30,320 bases of DNA, taken from positions 1 through 30,320 of IMG/VR virus record IMGVR_UViG_3300032291_001238. One strand, written 5' to 3'. This stretch comes from a virus. A program made the translations under genes and the position numbers. Below, piece by piece: positions 20,622-28,075 of this stretch. Within the stretch, counting starts at the first letter, position 1. Each line of letters starts with the position of its first letter. Under the pieces are notes generated by a model. The model was not told the DNA's origin. It ran no database searches and saw nothing but the letters and a program-made list of their open reading frames with translations.

Positions 20622-21127
20622 TGTCAAAAGATAGAGAATATGACGAGAAGATGGGTCTAAGTAGAGCCGGTAGAGATGCTACTGACTCAGCAGCGGAAAC
20701 AAACTTACGTCGAAATGCTACAGGTGATTCAGCGGCGGAAATGAACTTACGTCGAAATGCTAGAAATGCTAAACCTCGTTCAAAGTCTTCGGACACAAGA
20801 AACATGAATAAACTTTATAAGCCTAAGTCTTCACCTGGTCCAGTATCACAACTTGGCACTTACCAGACTGGCAAAAAAGGTTTAGAGCAAAGAGGCACTT
20901 ACCAAACTGGTCAAGGTTTATCTGTAAAGAAGACTTACCAAACTGGTTCAGGAGTAAAAGAAGTTTATAAGAGTAAGGCTACTTCTGCTAGTAAAACAAA
21001 AGCAAAAGCAAAAGATACTACTTTTAAGAAGTCAGGCGTTGCTGGTGTATTAAAATCACCAGAAGCAAAGAAGTTTAGAGATACATTTAGGAAAAAGGGA
21101 TTACTTCCAGCCCTGCGCGGTAAGTAA
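20621..21127 (+). CDS. Basic repeat protein with three TYQTG motifs, 168 aa
   Basis: Highly basic and probably unstructured. Residues 22-47 hold two copies of a DSAAE-x-NLRRNA unit, visible as a DNA duplication of 39-42 bases. TYQTG occurs at 80-84, 93-97 and 105-109, spaced 12-13 residues. The C-terminal part (about 118-168) is Lys-rich and ends with two short amphipathic helices. The same TYQTG motif appears once in the 467-aa structural protein at 16519-17922. The repeats suggest a multivalent linker or docking protein in the virion; no family recognised. Confidence 0.65.
   Translation: MSKDREYDEKMGLSRAGRDATDSAAETNLRRNATGDSAAEMNLRRNARNAKPRSKSSDTRNMNKLYKPKSSPGPVSQLGTYQTGKKGLEQRGTYQTGQGLSVKKTYQTGSGVKEVYKSKATSASKTKAKAKDTTFKKSGVAGVLKSPEAKKFRDTFRKKGLLPALRGK
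20678..20758 (+). repeat. In-frame tandem duplication within the basic repeat protein
   Basis: Two units, 20678-20716 (39 bases) and 20717-20758 (42 bases), both encode DSAAE followed by x-NLRRN; the segment AACTTACGTCGAAATGCT is identical in both. The second has one extra Gly codon. Recent in-frame duplication is likely. Confidence 0.75.
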
Positions 21128-21270
21128 TGTCATCAGGTCAATTTGTACGTAGTGATGGTTTTAATAAAACTATTATGCGAGATGGTCTCATCCTTACCCT
21201 CCGTAAGGATGGAACTGTCAAAGTTCAGAGAGACCCCAAGACCGGGGATATAATTAAGGGGAGTAAATGA
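21127..21270 (+). CDS. Microprotein, 47 aa
   Basis: A 47-codon frame beginning in a TAATG overlap and ending with TGA at 21268-21270, which overlaps the next ATG by four bases. It is a compact sequence with alternating strands (LILTLRKDGTVKVQRD at 21-36) and a basic end, perhaps a small beta hairpin. No family recognised; supported by the coupling at both ends and by lack of any other frame in the gap. Confidence 0.6.
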   Translation: MSSGQFVRSDGFNKTIMRDGLILTLRKDGTVKVQRDPKTGDIIKGSK

Positions 21271-21425
21271 AGAAAGTAGCATTTTGGGATAAAAAGAATC
21301 CTAAGAAAACATCTACTAAGTTAACACCATCGCAAAAATCTGCTGCTAAGGCTAGAGCCAAAAAGGCTGGTAGACCTTATCCAAATCTTGTAGATAATGC
21401 GGCGGTTTCAAGGGGCAAAAAATGA
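21267..21425 (+). CDS. Conserved basic microprotein, 52 aa
   Basis: Starts in an ATGA overlap and ends in another ATGA overlap with the next gene. It has a Lys-rich first half and a motif LTPSQKSAAKARAKKAGRPY at 19-38 followed by PNLVDNAAV, which I have seen repeatedly in short proteins of actinophages and aquatic phages, without known function. The AKARAKKAGRPYPN part resembles an AT-hook-like basic segment with GRP at its centre, so DNA binding is conceivable. Confidence 0.7.
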   Translation: MKKVAFWDKKNPKKTSTKLTPSQKSAAKARAKKAGRPYPNLVDNAAVSRGKK

Positions 21426-21712
21426 CCGCAGCATGGACACGCAAAGAGGGCAAAAACCCTAAGGGTGGCCTAAATGCGAAGGGTAGAGCATCCTACAAGG
21501 GTGGAACCCTCAAGGCACCTGTAAAGAGCGGTGATAACCCCCGTAGAGCCTCATTCTTAGCCCGTATGGGCGGTATGCCAGGACCTGAACGTAAGCCTGA
21601 TGGCTCACCAACAAGATTATTACTATCACTGCAAGCATGGGGTGCTAGTTCAAAGGCTGATGCTAAGAGTAAAGCAGCAGCAATATCTAAAAGAAACAAA
21701 GGAAAGAAGTAA
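21422..21712 (+). CDS. DUF6321-like small basic protein, 96 aa
   Basis: Contains the family pattern A-W-T-R-K-E-G-K-N-P-K-G-G-L-N at 4-18, a basic linker, RRASFLARMGGMPGP at 41-55 and a PTRLLLSLQAWG segment at 63-74. I recall this layout as DUF6321, common in marine and freshwater phages near structural genes; function unknown. The C-terminus is Lys/Ala-rich. It overlaps both neighbours (ATGA upstream, TAATG downstream), so it is part of the coupled chain of basic proteins. Confidence 0.75.
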   Translation: MTAAWTRKEGKNPKGGLNAKGRASYKGGTLKAPVKSGDNPRRASFLARMGGMPGPERKPDGSPTRLLLSLQAWGASSKADAKSKAAAISKRNKGKK

Positions 21713-22443
21713 TGTCTGGGGGGACTATGCAAGAGACAGTATCAATCGCTTGGTGCGATAATGGTATGGTAGATGGTAAGTTTATGCAAGGTGTTACAGA
21801 TGTAATGTTGAAATCTGGCATAAATTTTTCTTCCACTCTACGAAGTCAGGGAAATCAAATTGCTAGACAAAGACAGATAGTAATTGATTACTGGTATGAT
21901 AAGTCTAAGTCTGATTGGCTACTATGGGTAGACTCAGATATAGTTATTAGTCCAGAAAAATTTAGATTATTATGGGACAATAAAGATGCTAAAGAGCGTC
22001 CATTAATTTCTGGAGTATATTTTACTACAGATAATCCTGAAGAACCTTTAATGGTTCCAATGCCTACTGTATATGGTTTTACCAATAAAGGTGATGGAAC
22101 ATTTGGTTTATCCAGAATTCATCCACTGCCAGAGAATAAAATAATTAAGGCTGATGCAGCAGGGTTTGGATTTATCCTTATGCACCGCAGTATAGTTGAA
22201 AAGGTTAAAGCCGTAGCACCTGATGGTCAGATGTTTATGGAAATGGGTAGAGGCACTAAATTTATAGGAGAAGATATATTCTTCTTTATGTTATGCGATA
22301 AGGCAGAAGTTCCACTCTATTGCCATACCGGAGCACTAGTACCACATATGAAACGATTCTCATTTGATGAACATTATTACAAAGCATTTATGGGTGCTCC
22401 TGAAAAGGAAAAACCTAAGTCTAAAATCATTATACCTAGATAG
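21712..22443 (+). CDS. GT-A type (family 2-like) glycosyltransferase
   Basis: The 243-aa protein has the nucleotide-sugar and metal-binding pattern of GT-A enzymes: a beta strand ending in WLLWVDSDI with DSD at 74-76, an ADAAGFGFILMHRS segment at 147-160, GEDIFFF at 186-192 as the likely catalytic acidic motif, and HTG/PHM histidines at 205 and 212 for metal binding. No membrane helix, so it is cytoplasmic. Located inside the structural operon, it more likely decorates a virion protein (capsid or tail) or a new receptor than supports metabolism; sugar and acceptor cannot be read from the sequence. Start ATG overlaps the previous stop; an in-phase ATG at 21727 is a weaker alternative. Confidence 0.8.
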   Translation: MSGGTMQETVSIAWCDNGMVDGKFMQGVTDVMLKSGINFSSTLRSQGNQIARQRQIVIDYWYDKSKSDWLLWVDSDIVISPEKFRLLWDNKDAKERPLISGVYFTTDNPEEPLMVPMPTVYGFTNKGDGTFGLSRIHPLPENKIIKADAAGFGFILMHRSIVEKVKAVAPDGQMFMEMGRGTKFIGEDIFFFMLCDKAEVPLYCHTGALVPHMKRFSFDEHYYKAFMGAPEKEKPKSKIIIPR

Positions 22444-22451
22444 GATAAACA

Positions 22452-22706
22452 ATGGCAACTGGTAAAGAAGGTAGCAGTTTAAACGCAGAACTTAATCGTG
22501 TTGCGGGTACAACTGGTAAAGCAGACCAAGGTGCGGCTAATGCATATGCCAGCACATCTGGTAAAGGAATCATTGGTGCTCTTAATATAAAAGCCAGTGC
22601 TAGCCGTCAACCTAATGACTACAAAGGTCTTAATGCTATATGTAATGAACTTGCTGGAACAACTGGTAAATCTGCAGTTGTCGCGTTAAGGAGCATAAAC
22701 ATATAA
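22452..22706 (+). CDS. Small repeat protein with LAGTTGK motifs, 84 aa
   Basis: Residues 10-23 and 60-73 are two copies of an LNA-x(2)-N-x-[VL]-AGTTGK unit, with weaker copies between (GAANAYASTSGK, GALNIKASAS). This quasi-repeat with N-x-LAGTTG is frequent in short proteins next to head-tail adaptor genes of actinophages; it may form a small helical bundle. Function unknown. ATG at 22452 follows the glycosyltransferase by 8 bases, and the stop overlaps the adaptor start (TAATG). Confidence 0.65.
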   Translation: MATGKEGSSLNAELNRVAGTTGKADQGAANAYASTSGKGIIGALNIKASASRQPNDYKGLNAICNELAGTTGKSAVVALRSINI

Positions 22707-23635
22707 TGGCAACTACATTTACCGATATGATTAATGAAGTATCTATGAACCTATCTGGATACACATTAACTCAAGACCGTTCTACCTATCTTAGAACTGC
22801 CGTTAGTACAACTACATCATCAAGTGCGTCACCAACATCTCTTAGCCTTGGCTCAACTGAGAACGTAGGTAAAGGCATAGTAGAGATTGATGAAGAATTA
22901 CTTTGGATAGATACCTATGACAGAGTTGGTAATACTGCAACCGTTGCCCCATATGGTAGAGGATACTTAGGAACTACTGCTGCTACACACGCAGCAGATG
23001 CTAAAGTAACTATCTCTCCTACATTTCCAAGATTTACAATTAAAAGAGCAATTAACGATACTATTAGTGCTATAGGCTCTAGTATCTTTGCTGCATCAAC
23101 AACTACTATTACTTCCAATGCCGCCGTTGCAGCCTTTAGATTACCTGCTACTGGTGATACATTAAACATTCGTAATATTTTATCTGTTGCATATCAATCA
23201 ATTGGTGCTAGTAAAGAATGGGTTCCTATTCGTACTTGGCGTTTTGATTCTAATGCTAACAGCACTGCTTTTACTAGCGGTCAAACTATTTCTATTTATG
23301 ATGCAATCCCTTCTGGAAGAACTATCCAAATTGTTTATGCTAAAGACCCAGCACCATTTACTACTAACGCACAAGAATTCCCAACACAAACTGGACTACC
23401 TGAGTCTTGCAAGGATGTAGTTATCCTTGGCGCTACCTATCGTTTGCTTACTAACCTTGACCCAGCACGTGCTTCAATGGTTAGCCCACAGGCTGATGAA
23501 ATGGATAGCAAACGCCCATATGGTTCATCTCAGTCACTTACCAAACAAGTTTACGCTTTGTATAGCCAACGATTAGCCGAAGAGGTTAAAAGTCAGCAAG
23601 ACAAATATCCTATCCGTGTCCACTACTCCCTCTAA
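22706..23635 (+). CDS. Head-tail adaptor-like protein, 309 aa
   Basis: N-terminal helix (FTDMINEVSMNLSGY), then a Ser/Thr-rich beta domain at about 40-105 with EIDEELLWI and a GRGYLGTTAATH turn, then a helical segment (RFTIKRAINDTISAIGSSIF at about 110-129), a beta region, and a C-terminal helix (about 250-300). The arrangement (short protein, helical N-terminus, beta insert) and the place between capsid and fibre genes fit a head-tail connector or tail tubular protein of a short-tailed phage. I cannot name a definite family. The beta domain resembles the N-terminus of the next gene's fibre. TAATG coupling upstream. Confidence 0.55.
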   Translation: MATTFTDMINEVSMNLSGYTLTQDRSTYLRTAVSTTTSSSASPTSLSLGSTENVGKGIVEIDEELLWIDTYDRVGNTATVAPYGRGYLGTTAATHAADAKVTISPTFPRFTIKRAINDTISAIGSSIFAASTTTITSNAAVAAFRLPATGDTLNIRNILSVAYQSIGASKEWVPIRTWRFDSNANSTAFTSGQTISIYDAIPSGRTIQIVYAKDPAPFTTNAQEFPTQTGLPESCKDVVILGATYRLLTNLDPARASMVSPQADEMDSKRPYGSSQSLTKQVYALYSQRLAEEVKSQQDKYPIRVHYSL

Positions 23636-23647
23636 ATAGGAACATAA

Positions 23648-25627
23648 ATGACAACTAGAAAATACTCATCCCGCGCTCAACAGACCACACTATCTAGCAG
23701 TATTACATCTACTGATGTAACTATGACAGTAGGTTCTGGTGCAAACCTTATGGGTGGCAAGACACCTGCAGTAGGTGAAACCTATACGGTTGTTATTGAC
23801 CCAGATACAGCCCTTGAAGAAATTGTAGATGTAAGTAACTACTCATCTGGTAATACTCTTACTATCACTAGAGGTAGAGATGGCTCTACTGGCGTAGCCC
23901 ACTCTGCTGGTGCGGTAATTCGTCATATGGTTATTGGTCGTGACTTACAAGAGGCTAATGACCACATTGAGAATGTAACCACCGCTCACGGAATTACCCT
24001 TGCTAATTTAGTTAAGACTACAGATAGTGGTGTAGTAACTAGTGGAATGATTTTAGATGGAACAATTGTAAACGCTGATATTAATGCTAGCGCAGCAATT
24101 GCCGATACTAAACTAGCAACCATTTCAACTGCTTCTAAGGTATCTAACTCTGCTACTACTGCTACATCTGCTAATACAGCATCAGCCATTGTGGCTCGTG
24201 ATGCTTCAGGTAACTTTACTGCAGGAACTGTAACTGCTAATCTAACTGGAAATGTAACTGGTAACGTAACAGGTAACGTAACTGGTTCTTCAGGTAGCAC
24301 AACTGGTTCTGCTGCAACATTAACTACTGCCCGTGACTTCCAATTAACTGGAGATGTAGAAGCATCAGCCGTATCCTTTAATGGTTCTGGCAATGTAAGT
24401 TTAACAACTGTCATTGGTACTGGCGTAATTGTTAACGCTGACGTTAATGCCTCTGCTGCTATCGCTAAGAGTAAGTTAAACCTTGGTGGAACTATTACCT
24501 CTGCTGACCTAGTAGATGGAACTATCGTAGCAACAGATATTGCAGATGGAACTATTACTGCAGCCAAGATGGTTACTGACCCATATGCTCGTGCTAACCA
24601 TACTGGTACGCAATTAGCAGCAACTGTCTCAGACTTTGATACACAGGTAAGAACATCTCGCTTAGACCAGATGGCTGCGCCTACTGGCTCAGTATCTGCT
24701 AATAGTCAGAAGATTACTAACCTTGCTACTCCAACTGCTAACACAGATGCATCAACTAAACTTTACGTAGATACAAAGGTAGCAGACCTTGTTAACTCTG
24801 CACCATCTACATTAGATACCCTTGGTGAGATTGCAACAGCAATCCAGGCAGGTGGAACTGTTTATGATTCATTCGTATTAAAATCAGGAAGCACGATGAC
24901 TGGCAACTTAACACTTGCTGGTGCTCCTTCATCTAACCTACACGCTGCTACTAAGTTGTATGTAGATGATGTTGCTGGTTCTGCTACTGCTGCTGCAGCC
25001 TCTGCTGCTGCCGCTGCTGCTTCATATGATTCCTTTGATGATAGATATTTAGGTGCTAAATCATCTGCTCCTACATTGGACAATGATGGTAATGCATTAA
25101 CAACTGGTGCTCTATATTGGAACTCAGTATCTAATACTATGTTTGCTTGGACTGGTTCTGCTTGGGGTTCAATCTCTTCAACTGCAGCAATCTTCCGTTA
25201 TCGCTTTACAGCAGCAGGTGGAGAGACATCTGAGTCTGGACTAGATGATAATGGTGTAACACTTTCCTATCTTCCAGGTAAAGAACAAGTATATCTTAAC
25301 GGTGTACTTCTTGTTCGTACTACAGATTACACAGCATCTGATGGAACAAGCATTACTTCTCTTGCTGCATTAACTGCTGGAGATATCCTTGAAATCATTA
25401 CCTTTACAGCCTTTGATTTAGCAACTGCAATTTCTAATACATTGTTTGATGCTAAAGGTGATATCCTAGTAGCAACTGCTGCAGACACACCTGGTAAACT
25501 AACAGTAGGAACTAATGGCCAATATTTACAAGCCGACTCAAGTACAGCAACTGGGCTTAAGTGGGCAGCAGTAGATGTAGCAGCAATTGAAAACAACTAT
25601 ATACTCGCTCTTATGGGCGCAATCTAA
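23648..25627 (+). CDS. Tail fibre protein, 659 aa
   Basis: The N-terminal 100 residues, with EEIVDVSNY, GNTLTITRGRDG and AHSAGAVIRH, are of the type that attaches fibres to the tail. The centre is a Thr/Ser/Ala/Gly/Asn-rich beta-helical region, including NVTG repeats at about 198-213 and duplicated blocks of the GTIVNADINASAAIA kind (about 139-153 and 261-275). An Ala-rich coiled segment near 445-460 leads to FDDRYLGAKSS (about 462) and a TGALYWN...WTGSAW domain common to phage fibres. Residues 601-641 form a module shared with the next two adhesins. The protein then ends within 18 residues, so it lacks a bulky tip of its own; the tip may come from those adhesins. Binds host surface polymers or mediates attachment. 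Confidence 0.85.
   Translation: MTTRKYSSRAQQTTLSSSITSTDVTMTVGSGANLMGGKTPAVGETYTVVIDPDTALEEIVDVSNYSSGNTLTITRGRDGSTGVAHSAGAVIRHMVIGRDLQEANDHIENVTTAHGITLANLVKTTDSGVVTSGMILDGTIVNADINASAAIADTKLATISTASKVSNSATTATSANTASAIVARDASGNFTAGTVTANLTGNVTGNVTGNVTGSSGSTTGSAATLTTARDFQLTGDVEASAVSFNGSGNVSLTTVIGTGVIVNADVNASAAIAKSKLNLGGTITSADLVDGTIVATDIADGTITAAKMVTDPYARANHTGTQLAATVSDFDTQVRTSRLDQMAAPTGSVSANSQKITNLATPTANTDASTKLYVDTKVADLVNSAPSTLDTLGEIATAIQAGGTVYDSFVLKSGSTMTGNLTLAGAPSSNLHAATKLYVDDVAGSATAAAASAAAAAASYDSFDDRYLGAKSSAPTLDNDGNALTTGALYWNSVSNTMFAWTGSAWGSISSTAAIFRYRFTAAGGETSESGLDDNGVTLSYLPGKEQVYLNGVLLVRTTDYTASDGTSITSLAALTAGDILEIITFTAFDLATAISNTLFDAKGDILVATAADTPGKLTVGTNGQYLQADSSTATGLKWAAVDVAAIENNYILALMGAI
24239..24286 (+). 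repeat. 12-base tandem repeat (NVTG units) in the tail fibre
   Basis: Four consecutive 12-base units of the type AAYGTAACTGGT encode N-L-T-G then three N-V-T-G units. Such repeats lengthen fibre shafts and can change copy number by slippage. Confidence 0.75.
25448..25570 (+). repeat. Adhesin module copy 1 (41 codons)
   Basis: Encodes DAKGDILVATAAD followed by a VGTNG turn and ADSSTATGLKWAA. Closely similar to copies at 26012-26134 and 27079-27201, all exactly 41 codons. In this gene it is close to the C-terminus. Confidence 0.8.
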
Positions 25628-25643
25628 CGAAAGGTAGTAACTA

Positions 25644-25958
25644 ATGGCTACAACCAGTAAGACGCTGGCTAGAACAGCAGCAGCAACAAGCAATGCAACA
25701 CTATATACAGTACCTACTACTAGTACGACTACAGTAGTTACAGATGTAGTGGTTACAAACACAGCAGCATCGGTGGCAACATTTACGTTGAACCTTGACG
25801 GTGTCGCAGTTTTAAGCGGAGTAGCAATATCCGCAAATTCATCTGCCTTCTTTAGTTTAAAGCAGGTACTTCAAGCAAATGCAACACCTAAAACAATTAG
25901 TGGTAGTGCATCTGCCGTAACAGTTAATTTTCATATTAGCGGAGTGGAGATAGTATAA
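25644..25958 (+). CDS. Small beta-rich virion protein, 104 aa
   Basis: A Thr/Ala/Val-rich protein with regular alternation of strands (VVTDVVVTNTAASVATFTL at about 31-49), typical of a jelly-roll or Ig-like small fold. Similar short proteins accompany phage fibre and adhesin genes and may be fibre-associated or decoration proteins. No catalytic motif. GAAAGG ribosome site upstream; stop overlaps the next start (TAATG). Confidence 0.65.
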   Translation: MATTSKTLARTAAATSNATLYTVPTTSTTTVVTDVVVTNTAASVATFTLNLDGVAVLSGVAISANSSAFFSLKQVLQANATPKTISGSASAVTVNFHISGVEIV

Positions 25959-26659
25959 TGTCAGCAAGTACATATCCAGTACCTTTATCGGGTATTCAGG
26001 AAACAATAACAGATGCTAAGGGTGACATCATTGCAGCAACTGCTGCCGATGCTGTTGCTAGATTAGCGGTTGGTGCAAACGACACAGTACTTACTGCTGA
26101 CTCATCTACTGCTACTGGAATCAAGTGGGCTGCGCCTGCGGCTGGCGGCGGTTTAACTTTAATATCTGAAACAGTTGCAAGTGGAGCAACCACTTTATCT
26201 CTTTCCTCAATTCCCTCAACATACAAACAATTATTGCTTGAGTGGTCAGGAATTAAGTTTAATAGTGCCGTAGAACAAGGAGTTTTTACAAGATTTAATA
26301 ATGATAGCGGTTCAAATTACGCAACGCTAAGTTCAAGGTCAAATGATAGCGCAATTAGCACCAATAGAGCATTAGGTAGTGATGCAGATATTTATTTACT
26401 CTATTCAAATGTTGTTTATACTGAATTAGAAAAAATGGGTGCAGGTTGGTTGTTAATTGACAATTACTCATCAACAAGTAAGTTCAAAAAATATCAAGCC
26501 ATTTATGCCTTTTACAATGGCGGTGCGAATCAAGTTTACACTCTAAACGGAACTTACAAAAGCACTACTGCAATTAGCAGTATTGATTTTTTAAGAACCT
26601 CAACTGCAACTTGGTCAAATGACACAAACACTTCAATCAGATTGTATGGTATATCATAA
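25958..26659 (+). CDS. Short tail adhesin with shared module, 233 aa
   Basis: Residues 19-59 are copy 2 of the 41-residue module; residues 62-233 form a beta-rich tip (LTLISETVASGATTLSL start, then SIPSTYKQLLLEWSGIKF and a C-terminal IRLYGIS). This tip type, a single jelly-roll-like domain, is common at the ends of phage receptor-binding proteins. The protein is nearly all module plus tip, as if it were a detached C-terminus of the long fibre. Likely binds the fibre or a host glycan. Stop overlaps the next start. Confidence 0.7.
   Translation: MSASTYPVPLSGIQETITDAKGDIIAATAADAVARLAVGANDTVLTADSSTATGIKWAAPAAGGGLTLISETVASGATTLSLSSIPSTYKQLLLEWSGIKFNSAVEQGVFTRFNNDSGSNYATLSSRSNDSAISTNRALGSDADIYLLYSNVVYTELEKMGAGWLLIDNYSSTSKFKKYQAIYAFYNGGANQVYTLNGTYKSTTAISSIDFLRTSTATWSNDTNTSIRLYGIS
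26012..26134 (+). repeat. Adhesin module copy 2 (41 codons)
   Basis: DAKGDIIAATAAD, VGANDTVLTADSSTATGIKW. Lies at the N-terminus of the 233-aa adhesin; see copies at 25448 and 27079. Confidence 0.8.
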
Positions 26660-26877
26660 TGAAAACTATTATTAATGTAGAAACAGGCGAAAAAACTGTA
26701 AGAGAGTTAAATGCTCAGGAATTAGCGCAAGAGGCTATTGACAAAGCGGCATTTGAAGAACGCAGAGCAACAGAAGAAGCCGAAACAACAGCAAAGGCAA
26801 CTGCCAAAGCAGCAGCCGAAGGCAAGTTAGCCGCTCTTGGTTTAACTACTAATGACCTACGTGCTTTAGGTTTATAG
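26659..26877 (+). CDS. Small helical protein after adhesin, 72 aa
   Basis: Short N-terminal strand (MKTIINVETGEKTVREL) followed by a long Ala/Glu/Lys helix and an ALGLTTNDLRALGL end. Proteins of this layout are typical of the small genes after phage fibres, some of which act as fibre assembly chaperones, but no proof is visible. Coupled to the preceding adhesin by a TAATG overlap. Confidence 0.65.
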   Translation: MKTIINVETGEKTVRELNAQELAQEAIDKAAFEERRATEEAETTAKATAKAAAEGKLAALGLTTNDLRALGL

Positions 26878-26894
26878 CACAATTAAAACTATCC

Positions 26895-26917
26895 TGAGCA
26901 AGATAACAAACTGCTCA
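26895..26917 (+). repeat. Weak hairpin between the adhesin genes
   Basis: TGAGCA and TGCTCA around an 11-base loop in the 66-base gap before the 373-aa adhesin, followed by a short T-rich stretch (AATTTT). Too weak for a firm terminator call; possible attenuator. Confidence 0.3.
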
Positions 26918-26943
26918 ACTAATTTTCTAAACAAGGAGAACCA

Positions 26944-28065
26944 ATGTCTAAAGCAAGAGATATAGCAAGCGCACCAATTGCGCCTTCAACCGTATCAGCA
27001 ACTGAGTTAGGGTATGTAGATGGTGTTACCTCTGCTATCCAGACACAGTTAGATGCAAAGACTGCAAAGTCTACCCTTACAACTAAGGGTGATGTGTATG
27101 CAGCAACGGCTGCTTCTACCCCTGCAAGACTTGGAGTTGGCGCCAATGACACAGTTCTTACTGCTGATAGCACAACTGCCACAGGTTTAAAGTGGGCTGC
27201 TGTTAGTGGTGGTTATTCAAATTATCAATTATTTACATCATCAACAACTTGGACAGTTCCAGCAGGAATAACTAAGTGTGCAGTTTATATGGTAGGTGGC
27301 GGTGGTGGCGGTGGTTCTGGTCGTGCACAACCCAGTGATTTTAATGTTGCTGGTGGTTCAGGTGGTACTGGTGGAGTTATTGGAGCAGATTCATTTTTTA
27401 CAGTAACACCAACCGATGTTTTAACTGTGACTATTGGCGCAGGTGGTGCTGGTGGAGCCGCAAAGGCTATTACAAGTAGTGGCGAGAATGGTAATAATGG
27501 AGCAAATGGAACTGCCAGTGTATTTGGTTCTTTAACGGTTGCTGGTGGTGTTGGTGGCGGTGGCGGTGGATTATATGGGTCAACTACTTATACATTTCCA
27601 GACCTTAGTACATCTAATACAATATTAACTAGAAATGATAGTTATGGTGGATTTGGCCCTGAGGCATCGCAAGGTTTAGCAGGTGGTCCTGGAACAGTAG
27701 TTATGCTAACTCAATCTGGAAGTCTAGGTACCGCTGGAGCAGCAGGAAGTGTTGGAACTAACTTAGGGTCAGGTGGAGCCGTAACATTAACAGGCTTTGG
27801 TGGCGGAGGCGGTGGAGGCGGTTCCTGTTCAGGTGCAGCCGCGTATGCTGGTGGCGCTGCAATTCACGGCGGAGGCGGTGGAGGAGGAAATGCTAGGTCA
27901 GTAGGTAGTACAACAACCACATCAGGCGCAGGTGGGGCAGGTGCCGTAAATCGTGGCGGTGGCGGTGGTGGTTCAGGAGCAGCACAAAAAACTGCAACTG
28001 GAGCAACGGCAACAAGTCCAGCAGGTGGCAACGGTGGTAGCGGTTTTGTTGCCATATTTTACTAA
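26944..28065 (+). CDS. Glycine-rich tail adhesin with shared module, 373 aa
   Basis: N-terminus with GYVDGVTSAIQTQLDAK (about 22-38), copy 3 of the 41-residue module at 46-86, then a TWTVPAGITKCAVYMVGG lead at about 101-118, and after that a long region of G-rich runs (several runs of 5-8 Gly separated by beta-type segments). The VPAG-to-polyglycine layout belongs to the glycine-rich phage tail adhesin group; the T-even gp38 adhesin forms a sandwich of polyglycine type II helices and is a structural analogue, no homology claimed. Likely the receptor-contacting tip. Ribosome site AAGGAG 6 bases before ATG. Confidence 0.75.
   Translation: MSKARDIASAPIAPSTVSATELGYVDGVTSAIQTQLDAKTAKSTLTTKGDVYAATAASTPARLGVGANDTVLTADSTTATGLKWAAVSGGYSNYQLFTSSTTWTVPAGITKCAVYMVGGGGGGGSGRAQPSDFNVAGGSGGTGGVIGADSFFTVTPTDVLTVTIGAGGAGGAAKAITSSGENGNNGANGTASVFGSLTVAGGVGGGGGGLYGSTTYTFPDLSTSNTILTRNDSYGGFGPEASQGLAGGPGTVVMLTQSGSLGTAGAAGSVGTNLGSGGAVTLTGFGGGGGGGGSCSGAAAYAGGAAIHGGGGGGGNARSVGSTTTTSGAGGAGAVNRGGGGGGSGAAQKTATGATATSPAGGNGGSGFVAIFY
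27079..27201 (+). repeat. Adhesin module copy 3 (41 codons)
   Basis: TTKGDVYAATAAS, VGANDTVLTADSTTATGLKW. Same length as copies 1 and 2; VGANDTVLTADS is identical to copy 2 in protein sequence. Confidence 0.8.
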
Positions 28066-28075
28066 GGAGAAATGA

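Noticed and set aside
23986-24567. Leftward 193-aa frame antisense to the tail fibre
   Set aside because: Arises from the repetitive Thr/Ala/Val codons of the fibre; no ribosome site or known motif.
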